Assembly: GCF_001425825.1 (NCBI RefSeq)
Contig: NZ_LMDM01000013.1
Location: forward strand, 10,751 to 74,750
Origin: Rhizobacter sp. Root1238
GTDB lineage: Bacteria; Pseudomonadota; Gammaproteobacteria; Burkholderiales; Burkholderiaceae_C
Reading direction: 5' to 3'
DNA length: 64,000 bases
A program made the translations under genes and the position numbers. Of the stretch, positions 57,162-64,000 are shown piece by piece (within the stretch, counting starts at the first letter, position 1; each line of letters starts with the position of its first letter). The notes under the pieces were generated by a model. The model did not search any database and was not told the DNA's origin. It was given only the letters and a program-made list of their open reading frames with translations.

Positions 57162-57431
57162 ATGGATTCGCAACAAGTCTTCACGCTGGGCCAGCAAGGG
57201 CTCTACCTGCTGCTGATGGTGTCGGCCCCGGTGCTGCTGGTGGTGCTGGGCGTCGGCCTGCTGGTCAGCATCTTCCAGGCGGCCACGCAGATCCACGAGC
57301 AGACGCTGTCGTTCGTGCCGAAGATCGTCGCCGCGGTCGCGGTGCTGATGGTCGCCGGGCCGTGGATGCTGAACACGCTGGTCGAGTATGTGCAGCGCAC
57401 GCTGACCTCGATCCCGACGGTGGTGGGCTGA
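57162..57431 (+). CDS. fliQ: flagellar export gate protein FliQ
   Basis: 89 residues, two membrane hairpins. GLLVSIFQAATQIHEQTLSF and PKIVAAVAVLMVAGPWML are diagnostic. Follows fliP by 13 bases. Confidence 0.97.
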   Translation: MDSQQVFTLGQQGLYLLLMVSAPVLLVVLGVGLLVSIFQAATQIHEQTLSFVPKIVAAVAVLMVAGPWMLNTLVEYVQRTLTSIPTVVG

Positions 57432-57480
57432 ACCAGGCCGTTCGCCCCGGGCCCGTCAAAGGGTCGGTGCCGAAGAAACC

Positions 57481-58242
57481 ATGCTGACCTTCACCGACGC
57501 CCAGCTCGCCGCCTGGCTGACGCCGCTGCTGTGGCCGTTCATCCGCGTGCTGGCCTTGTTCAGCAGCGCGCCGCTGCTGTCGCAGAAGAACGTGCCGGTG
57601 CGGGTGCGGGTCGGCCTTGCGTTCCTGATCACGATCAGCGCGCAGGCCTCGCTGCCGGCGATGCCGGTGATCCCGCTCGATTCGCCGCTGCTGTATGCGG
57701 TGGTGCTGCAGCAGGTGCTGATCGGCATCACGCTCGGTTTCTCGGCGCGCATCGTGTTCGCCGCGATCGAGTTCGCCGGCGAGCTGGTCGGGCTGCAGAT
57801 GGGGCTGAACTTCGCCGGCTTCTTCGACCCGATGAGCGGCGCCGAAGGCAACGCGGTGGGCCGCTTCTTCGGCATCATCGTCGGCTGGCTGTTCATCATC
57901 ATCAACGGCCACCTGCTGATGATCGCCGCGATGGTGCAGAGCTTCCAGGCCTTCCCGGTGACGGCCGAGCCGTTCAGCTTCCTGCACGTGCTGCAGCCGC
58001 AGCTGTGGGGCGCCGAGGTGTTCAAGCTCGGGCTGTGGATCGCGCTGCCGATGGTCACGATGCTGCTGTTCGTGAACCTGGTGATGGGCGTGATCTCGCG
58101 CATCGCCCAGCAGATGAACATCTTCGCGGTCGGGTTCCCGATCACGCTCGGCGTCGGCCTGGTGGGCGTGCTGCTGACGCTGCCGATGATGCAGGCGCCG
58201 TTCACGATGGCGCTGGAGCAGATGCTGAGCCGGTTTCAGTGA
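57481..58242 (+). CDS. fliR: flagellar export gate protein FliR
   Basis: 253 residues with several membrane segments; PFIRVLALFSSAPLLSQKNV, GFSARIVFAAIEFAGELVGL, MGLNFAGFFDPMSG and VMGVISRIAQQMNIFAVGFP match FliR. Last gene of the fliL unit before the flhB promoter region. Confidence 0.96.
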   Translation: MLTFTDAQLAAWLTPLLWPFIRVLALFSSAPLLSQKNVPVRVRVGLAFLITISAQASLPAMPVIPLDSPLLYAVVLQQVLIGITLGFSARIVFAAIEFAGELVGLQMGLNFAGFFDPMSGAEGNAVGRFFGIIVGWLFIIINGHLLMIAAMVQSFQAFPVTAEPFSFLHVLQPQLWGAEVFKLGLWIALPMVTMLLFVNLVMGVISRIAQQMNIFAVGFPITLGVGLVGVLLTLPMMQAPFTMALEQMLSRFQ

Positions 58243-58276
58243 GAAGAACTGGCCGCCTTTCCCCCTGCTGATCCGG

Positions 58277-58308
58277 CTCAAGTTCCGGGCCCACCCCGGA
58301 ACAATCGC
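58277..58308 (+). promoter_or_regulatory. conserved block upstream of flhB
   Basis: CTCAAGTTCCGGGCCCACCC followed by CGGAACAATC, nearly identical to the block before flhF at 61710-61738 and sharing the TCAAGTT core with fliF. TTTCCCCCTGCTG lies just upstream. It is probably a class II promoter/operator; a degenerate sigma-28 site is the alternative. Confidence 0.55.
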
Positions 58309-58331
58309 GGGAGCGCATCACCGCCCCCGCC

Positions 58332-59501
58332 ATGTCCGACCAAGACCGCAACCTACCCGCCACGCAGCGACGACTCGACAAGGCCCGATCCGAGGGCCAG
58401 GTCGCGCGTTCGCGCGACCTGTCGCACTTCGCGGCGGTGGCGGTCGGCGGCGCGGCGCTGGTGGCGGTGGCACCGATGCTGGCGCGCTGGCTGCAGCAGC
58501 TGCTCGCCTCCGGCCTGCAGTTCAACGCGGTGATGGCCAAGAACCCCGAGGCGATGGGCGAGCGCCTGTCCGAACTCACGCACAAGCTGTTGTGGGTCGT
58601 GCTGCCGATGGGCCTGCTGATGATGGTCGTCGGCATCGCCGTCGCGGTCGCGGCCGGCGGCTGGGTCTGGACGATGAAGCCGCTCGCGCCCAAGTTCGAC
58701 AAGTTCAACCCGATCACCGGCATGGGCAAGCTGTTCTCGAAGCAGCAGCTGATCGAGGCGATCAAGGGCGCCGTGCTGGCGCTGATCCTCGGCAGCATCG
58801 GGGCGATGTACCTGCGCTCGCACGTCGAGATGTTCGCCGGCGCGCTGTCGATGCCACTGCCGCAGGCGCTGTCGCATGTCGGCAGCACCATCGTCGGCGG
58901 CATGCTGCTGGTGCTGCTGGCGCTGGCGCTCTTCGCCGCCGTCGACGTGCCGCTGCAGCGCCAGCTGCACGCGATGCGCCTGAAGATGAGCCACCAGGAA
59001 GTCAAGCAGGAGCACAAGGAAGTCGAAGGCAACATGGAGATCAAGGCCAAGATCCGCGCCCGCATGCGCGAGATGGCCAATCGCCGCATGCTGGCCGCGG
59101 TGCCCACCGCCGACCTGGTCGTGATGAACCCGACCCACTACGCCGTCGCGTTGAAGTACGACGAAGGCAAAATGGGCGCGCCGCGCGTGGTCGCCAAGGG
59201 CGCCGACCTGATGGCAATGCGCATCCGCGACACCGCGAAGGAATCGAAGGTGCCGGTGCTGCAGGCGCCGGTGCTGGCGCGTGCGCTGTATGCCCACGCC
59301 GAGGTCGACCGCGAGATCCCGGCCGCGCTGTTCGCCGCCGTCGCCCAGGTGCTCGCCTACGTGTACCAGCTGCGTGCCGCGCTGAGCGGCCGCGTGGCGC
59401 TGCCGGGCGCGCTGCCCGAACTGAACGTGCCGGACGAGCTCGACCCGCACAACCCGAAGAGCGGCAAGTACGGCCTGAAGGCCACCGAGGACACTGAATG
59501 A
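58332..59501 (+). CDS. flhB: flagellar export switch protein FlhB
   Basis: 389 residues. Four membrane segments between about 33 and 205, then the cytoplasmic domain with the autocleavage site Asn266-Pro267-Thr268-His269 (VVMNPTHYAVAL). FliK triggers its switch from rod/hook to filament export. The C-terminus is extended by about 30 residues. Overlaps flhA by four bases. Confidence 0.97.
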   Translation: MSDQDRNLPATQRRLDKARSEGQVARSRDLSHFAAVAVGGAALVAVAPMLARWLQQLLASGLQFNAVMAKNPEAMGERLSELTHKLLWVVLPMGLLMMVVGIAVAVAAGGWVWTMKPLAPKFDKFNPITGMGKLFSKQQLIEAIKGAVLALILGSIGAMYLRSHVEMFAGALSMPLPQALSHVGSTIVGGMLLVLLALALFAAVDVPLQRQLHAMRLKMSHQEVKQEHKEVEGNMEIKAKIRARMREMANRRMLAAVPTADLVVMNPTHYAVALKYDEGKMGAPRVVAKGADLMAMRIRDTAKESKVPVLQAPVLARALYAHAEVDREIPAALFAAVAQVLAYVYQLRAALSGRVALPGALPELNVPDELDPHNPKSGKYGLKATEDTE

Positions 59502-61579
59502 ACCCGCTGATCAAACAGATCCAGGGCTGGCTCGGCCCGCATGCCAAGGCGATCAAGGCGCTGATGGCGCCGGTCTTCATCATCATGGTGCTGTCCATGA
59601 TGGTGCTGCCGCTGCCGGCCTTCGCGCTCGACCTGCTGTTCACCTTCAACATCGCGATGGCGCTGATGGTGATGATGGTTGCGGCCTACATGGTGCGGCC
59701 GCTCGATTTCTCGGCCTTCCCGACGGTGATCCTGCTGACCACGCTGCTGCGGCTGTCGCTGAACATCGCGTCCACCCGCGTCGTGCTGCTGCAGGGCCAC
59801 ACCGGTCCGGGCGCGGCCGGCAAGGTGATCGAGTCGTTCGGCCACTTCCTGATCGGCGGCAACTTCGCGGTCGGCCTGATCGTGTTCGCGATCCTGGTGG
59901 TGATCAACTTCGTCGTCGTGACCAAGGGCGCCGAGCGCATCGCCGAAGTCGGCGCGCGCTTCACGCTGGATGCGATGCCCGGCAAGCAGATGGCGATCGA
60001 CGCCGACCTGAACGCCGGCCTGATCGACGAGAAGGAGGCAAAGCGCCGCCGCCTCGAGGTGGGCAACGAGGCGGAATTCTTCGGCTCGATGGACGGTGCC
60101 AGCAAGTTCGTGCGCGGCGACGCGATGGCCGGCCTGCTGATCCTGTTCATCAACATCATCGGCGGCTTCATCATCGGCGTGGCCCAGCACGACCTGTCGG
60201 CCTCGCAGGCGGCCGACAGCTACATCCTGTTGGCCATCGGCGATGCGCTGGTGGCCCAGGTGCCGGCGCTGCTGATCTCGGTGGCGGCGGCGATGGTGGT
60301 GTCGCGCGTCGGCAAGGAAGAAGACGTCGGCACGCAGGTCGCGAGCCAGGTCTTCAACTCGCCGCGCGTGCTCGGCATCACGGCCGGTGTGATCGGCCTG
60401 CTGGGCATCATCCCGGGCATGCCGCACCTGGTGTTCCTGCTGATCTCGGGCGGCATGGGCTATGCCGCCTGGTGGATGAACGAGCGCAACAAGCGCGTCA
60501 AGAACACCCCGCCGCCGGCCGCGCCGGTGGCCGAGCCGAACGCCGAAGCCAGCTGGGACGACCTGCAGCCGGTCGACACGCTGGGGCTGGAAGTGGGCTA
60601 CCGGCTGATCACGCTGGTCGACAAGAACCGCGAAGGCGACCTGCTGCAGCGCATCAAGGGCGTGCGCCGCAAGTTTGCGCAGGACGTCGGCTTCCTGCCG
60701 CCGCCGGTGCACATCCGCGACAACCTGGAGCTGAAGCCGAGCATGTACCGGCTGACGCTGCGCGGCGCGGTGGTCGGCGAGGGCGAGGCTTTCCCGGGCA
60801 TGCTGCTGGCGATCAACCCGGGCGGCGCGACCACCCAGCTGATCGGCACCCGCACCACCGACCCGGCCTTCGGGCTGCCTGCCGTGTGGATCGAGGAGCG
60901 CCAGCGCGAATCGGCACAGATGAACGGCTTCACGGTGGTGGACTGCTCCACCGTCGTCGCGACCCACCTGTCGCACCTGATGCAGATGCATGCGGCCAAG
61001 CTGCTCGGCCGCGTCGAGACGCAGCAGCTGGTCGAGCACGTGACCAAGCTCGCGCCGAAGCTGATGGAAGACGTGATCCCGAAGATGGTCGGCATCGCGA
61101 GCCTGCAGAAGGTGCTGCAGCTGCTGCTGGAAGAAGGCGTGCACATCCGCGACATGCGCTCGATCGTCGAGAGCCTGGCCGAGCACGCGGCGGTGGCGAG
61201 CGAGCCGGGCGAACTGGCGCGGCGCATCCGCATCAGCCTCGCGCCGGCCATCGTTCAGCAGATCTACGGCCCGGTGAAGGAACTCGAGGTGATCGCGCTG
61301 GAGCCGGAACTGGAGCGGCTGGTGACGCAGGCGCTGAACTCGCCGCACGGCGCGGTGCTCGACCCCGGCGTGGCCGACACGCTGACGCGCAGCGCCGCCG
61401 CGTCGGCCAAGCGCCAGGAAGACCTCGGCCACCCGGCCTGCCTGCTGGTGCCGGACATGATCCGCGCGCCGATGGCGCGGCTCTTGAAGCGCGCCGCGCC
61501 GCGGCTGCGGGTGCTGGGGCACAGCGAGATCCCGGAAACGCATTCGATCCGGATCGGGTCGATCATCGGGGCGAACTGA
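59498..61579 (+). CDS. flhA: flagellar export gate protein FlhA
   Basis: 693 residues: eight membrane segments, the FHIPEP-family loop (TKGAERIAEVGARFTLDAMP; DADLNAGLIDEKEAKRRRLE; GSMDGASKFVRGDAMAGLLI) and the large cytoplasmic ring domain from about 340. It uses the proton gradient and docks chaperone-substrate complexes such as FliS-FliC. Confidence 0.98.
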   Translation: MNPLIKQIQGWLGPHAKAIKALMAPVFIIMVLSMMVLPLPAFALDLLFTFNIAMALMVMMVAAYMVRPLDFSAFPTVILLTTLLRLSLNIASTRVVLLQGHTGPGAAGKVIESFGHFLIGGNFAVGLIVFAILVVINFVVVTKGAERIAEVGARFTLDAMPGKQMAIDADLNAGLIDEKEAKRRRLEVGNEAEFFGSMDGASKFVRGDAMAGLLILFINIIGGFIIGVAQHDLSASQAADSYILLAIGDALVAQVPALLISVAAAMVVSRVGKEEDVGTQVASQVFNSPRVLGITAGVIGLLGIIPGMPHLVFLLISGGMGYAAWWMNERNKRVKNTPPPAAPVAEPNAEASWDDLQPVDTLGLEVGYRLITLVDKNREGDLLQRIKGVRRKFAQDVGFLPPPVHIRDNLELKPSMYRLTLRGAVVGEGEAFPGMLLAINPGGATTQLIGTRTTDPAFGLPAVWIEERQRESAQMNGFTVVDCSTVVATHLSHLMQMHAAKLLGRVETQQLVEHVTKLAPKLMEDVIPKMVGIASLQKVLQLLLEEGVHIRDMRSIVESLAEHAAVASEPGELARRIRISLAPAIVQQIYGPVKELEVIALEPELERLVTQALNSPHGAVLDPGVADTLTRSAAASAKRQEDLGHPACLLVPDMIRAPMARLLKRAAPRLRVLGHSEIPETHSIRIGSIIGAN

Positions 61580-61593
61580 TCGCGTGCATCCCC

Positions 61594-61656
61594 GTAGCCC
61601 GGATGCCAATCCGGGGTGGCGTTGCAAGACGCTTCCCGGATTGGCATCCGGGCTAC
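61594..61656. repeat. 22-bp perfect inverted repeat after flhA
   Basis: GTAGCCCGGATGCCAATCCG plus GG (61594-61615) pairs perfectly with 61635-61656 across a 19-base loop. Same family as the short hairpins at 22808 and 26525. With the following block it fills the 347-base flhA-flhF gap; no gene is supported there. Confidence 0.88.
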
Positions 61657-61709
61657 GTCGTTCTGGCGGGCCCGCTCGAAACAGGCCGGTTTTCCCCCCT
61701 CTCATCCTC

Positions 61710-61738
61710 CTCAAGTTTCCGCCCCACCCCGGAACAAT
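61710..61738 (+). promoter_or_regulatory. conserved block upstream of flhF
   Basis: TCAAGTTTCC, GCCCCACCCC then GGAACAATGA, with TTTTCCCCCC about 18 bases before. Matches the flhB block in order, spacing and sequence. It is about 190 bases from the flhF start, so a leader is expected. Confidence 0.55.
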
Positions 61739-61926
61739 GACGGCACGCATCCACCGCGTCCGTCCATGACCTCTGCCTTCCTGTCCACCGCCGTGCCCCC
61801 TCGGCACGAAGCATCCCAAATGAAGGGATTTACGGTGGCTCATCGCCAGACCATGAGCGGCTGCGCTCTCACACACTGGATGCCATTGCTTGCCACTGGT
61901 TCCCGCTCGATCTCCTGGAGCTCCCG

Positions 61927-63612
61927 ATGAACGTCAAACGCTTCACCGCCCGCACGTCGCGCGACGCCCTGACCCTGGTCCGCCAGGCTTTCGGCGAAGA
62001 CGCGGTCGTGCTCTCGACCAAGCCCTGCGCCGAAGGCGTCGAGGTGCTGGCCATGGCGCCGGAAAGCGTTCAACAGATCGAGCGCCTGTCGGCGGCCGGT
62101 CCGATCCCGCCGTCGCCGCCGGTCGCCAAACGCGCCGCCACGCCCCGCGCCCCGGCCGCCCGCCCGGCCCCCGCGCCGCAAGCGGCACCGGCCCCGGCGA
62201 TGGAAGTCACCGACGACGTCGCCCGCCTGTCGATGAGCACGCTGTCGTTCCAGGACTACGTGCGTGAACGCATGCTGAAGCGCCGCCAGGCCGCGCTGCA
62301 ACAGCAGCATGGCCGCGACAACGAACCCAGCTTCATGCCCGACGACGACCTGCCGCTGCCGACCGCGCTCGAGCAGCGCCTGGCCGAACGGCAGGCGATG
62401 CACCCGGCACCGACGCAGCACACGCCGATGCAGGCCGTCGGTGGCCGCAGCCCCGCGCTGCGCGAGCCGCCGGTGCTGCGCGAGGAAATCCGCGTGCAGC
62501 AACAGCAGGCCGCTGCCGCCGCGCAAGCCCAGGCCCAGGCGCAAGCCCACGCCCAGGCGCTGGCCGATGCCCGTGCACAGGCCGCGCACACCCCCGCCCC
62601 GGTGCCGGCCGCGCCGGTCGTCTCGCTCGCCGACGCCCGCTCGACCGTCAACGCCTCGGCCCGCCGCGACCAGCAGGACATGATGAACGAGCTGCGCTCG
62701 ATGAAGGGCCTGATCGAAGAGCGCTTCGGCGCGCTGGCCTTCATGGAGAAGCTGCAGCGCCAGCCCGCGCAGGCGATGCTGATCCAGAAGCTGCTCGACA
62801 GCGGCTTCTCGCCGGCGCTGATCCGCAAGCTGGCCGAGAGCCTGCCGAACGACGTCGGCGACGAGACCGCGTGGGCCGCCAACATCCTCGAGCGCAACCT
62901 GATCACCGGCGAGAACGACGCCGCGCTCGAAGACCAGGGCGGCGTCTACGCGCTGATCGGCTCCACCGGTGTCGGCAAGACCACCAGCGCCGCGAAGATC
63001 GCCGCCGCGTTCGCCACCAAGCACGGCGCCGCCAACCTCGGCCTGATCACGCTCGACGCCTACCGCGTCGGCGCCCACGAACAACTGCGCGCCTATGGCC
63101 GCATCCTCGGCGTGCCGGTGCACACCGCGCACGACCGCGCATCGCTCGAAGACCTGCTGGAACTGCTGGCGGCCAAGAAGATGGTGCTGATCGACACCGC
63201 CGGCATGGCGCAGCGCGACAGCCGCACCCGCGAACTGCTCGACATGCTGGCCCACCGCTCGATCCAGAAGCTGCTGGTCGTGAACGCCGCCGCGCAGGGC
63301 GAGACCATCGAGGACGTGATGGTGTCGTACCGTGCCGCCGCCTGCAAAGGCATCGTGCTGTCGAAGCTCGACGAAGCCGTCAAGCTGGCGCCGGCGCTCG
63401 ACGCGCTGATCCGCCACAAGCTGAAGGTCGTCGGCGTCGCCAACGGCCAGCGCGTCCCCGAAGACTGGCACCGCCTGTCGGCCCACGCGCTGGTGCACCG
63501 CGCGCTGCGCGCCAACACCGGCACCGCCTATCGCATGGATGCCGACGACGTGAACCTGATCTTCACGGCGCGCCAGCCGGCGCTGCGCACCCGCGGATCG
63601 CTGCACGCCTGA
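61927..63612 (+). CDS. flhF: flagellar SRP-like GTPase FlhF
   Basis: 561 residues. Short N-terminal domain (MNVKRFTARTSRDALTLVRQ), a long low-complexity Pro/Ala/Gln linker with QAQAQAQAHAQALADARAQA, then the NG GTPase domain: P-loop GSTGVGKTTSAAKI (about 344-357), DTAGMAQRDSRTRELLDML and TKLDEA-equivalent LSKLDEAVKL. FlhF sets the place of polar flagellum assembly, so this organism probably has polar flagella. GGAG precedes the ATG. Confidence 0.95.
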   Translation: MNVKRFTARTSRDALTLVRQAFGEDAVVLSTKPCAEGVEVLAMAPESVQQIERLSAAGPIPPSPPVAKRAATPRAPAARPAPAPQAAPAPAMEVTDDVARLSMSTLSFQDYVRERMLKRRQAALQQQHGRDNEPSFMPDDDLPLPTALEQRLAERQAMHPAPTQHTPMQAVGGRSPALREPPVLREEIRVQQQQAAAAAQAQAQAQAHAQALADARAQAAHTPAPVPAAPVVSLADARSTVNASARRDQQDMMNELRSMKGLIEERFGALAFMEKLQRQPAQAMLIQKLLDSGFSPALIRKLAESLPNDVGDETAWAANILERNLITGENDAALEDQGGVYALIGSTGVGKTTSAAKIAAAFATKHGAANLGLITLDAYRVGAHEQLRAYGRILGVPVHTAHDRASLEDLLELLAAKKMVLIDTAGMAQRDSRTRELLDMLAHRSIQKLLVVNAAAQGETIEDVMVSYRAAACKGIVLSKLDEAVKLAPALDALIRHKLKVVGVANGQRVPEDWHRLSAHALVHRALRANTGTAYRMDADDVNLIFTARQPALRTRGSLHA

Positions 63613-63661
63613 TCGCTGCGCCTCCACAAGAACAGCCACCTAGCCTCGTCCTCAGCGCCCC

Positions 63662-64000
63662 ATGCACGACGCCTACGACTCCTCGTTCCCGCAAGACCAG
63701 GCCCACGGCCTGCGCCAGCTGTTCGGCCAGACGCGCGTGCGTTTCGTGCCGGTGGTGGCCAACCCGAACATGGCGTTCGGCGGCGTGATGCTGGAGCGCC
63801 TGTGCACCGCCTTCGGTGAGCTCGGGGCGCACGTGCTGGTGATCGACGCGTCCGATCGCGCGCCGGCGCCGGCCGAGCTGACGGCCGTCGGCCTGACCGG
63901 CTGCGTCGAGCCGCTGTCGCAGCAGGTGTCGTACCTGGCCGCCCGCGGCCTGCCGATCCGCTACGTGGATGCGCACGGCAGCACCGCCGCCTTCCTGCAC
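63662..64000 (+). CDS. flhG: FlhG/FleN-like protein with degenerate P-loop, cut by window end
   Basis: First 113 residues only. Position directly after flhF is that of the flagellar-number regulator FlhG, a MinD-type ATPase. The start has the short activation helix QDQAHGLRQLFG seen in FlhG/FleN, and VLVIDASDRAPAP matches the MinD strand-2 DxD region. The expected GKGGVGKT is replaced by NPNMAFGGVMLERL, which lacks the ATP-binding lysines. The rest lies outside the window. Confidence 0.72.
   Translation, partial: MHDAYDSSFPQDQAHGLRQLFGQTRVRFVPVVANPNMAFGGVMLERLCTAFGELGAHVLVIDASDRAPAPAELTAVGLTGCVEPLSQQVSYLAARGLPIRYVDAHGSTAAFLH

Overview
The window is a 64 kb, very GC-rich chromosomal segment. 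Gene content (FlhDC-controlled flagella, motAB beside cheYZ, a fliE/fliF-to-flhG cluster) and protein sequences point to a betaproteobacterium of the order Burkholderiales, most like the Rubrivivax-Leptothrix-Ideonella group. The species assignment is inference. No rRNA, tRNA, CRISPR array, prophage or transposase gene was seen.

Layout. 1-5744 (minus strand) is a chemotaxis operon: a small CheZ-like protein with a DxxxQ motif, a CheY-type receiver, CheA and two methyl-accepting chemotaxis proteins, the last cut by the window edge. 5945-7740 (plus) is a two-gene signalling unit: a receiver-histidine kinase and a LuxR-type regulator. 8371-13009 (minus) carries flhD-flhC and motA-motB-cheY-cheZ; the mot-che block is bracketed by two copies of a palindromic repeat whose interior lies in opposite orientation. 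13255-16739 (minus) holds a glycosyltransferase/methyltransferase fusion and a TPR-OGT glycosyltransferase, probably for flagellin modification. 17172-22797 (plus) is the late filament block: two flagellins, fliD, fliS, fliT and the c-di-GMP brake ycgR, with sigma-28-type promoters.

22.9-46.2 kb is a non-flagellar stretch: hydrolase, AlaX editing protein, hybrid kinase, YidD, several small enzymes, an unusual two-subunit ATP-citrate-lyase-like pair, an SOS-controlled dnaE2, yaaA, a prolyl 4-hydroxylase, a CoA-transferase/racemase, rhlE and ettA. 46.4-64 kb is the flagellar basal-body and export cluster: fliE (minus), fliFGHIJK, fliLMNOPQR, flhB, flhA, flhF and a truncated FlhG-like gene whose P-loop is degenerate.

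The genes fit one regulatory chain: FlhDC switches on the basal body and export genes, sigma-28 (gene not in the window) switches on filament genes, and the chemotaxis and motor genes run the assembled flagellum. Dispersed hairpin repeats of at least five families sit between operons and probably act as transcription or mRNA ends. The long open frames inside them are artefacts.
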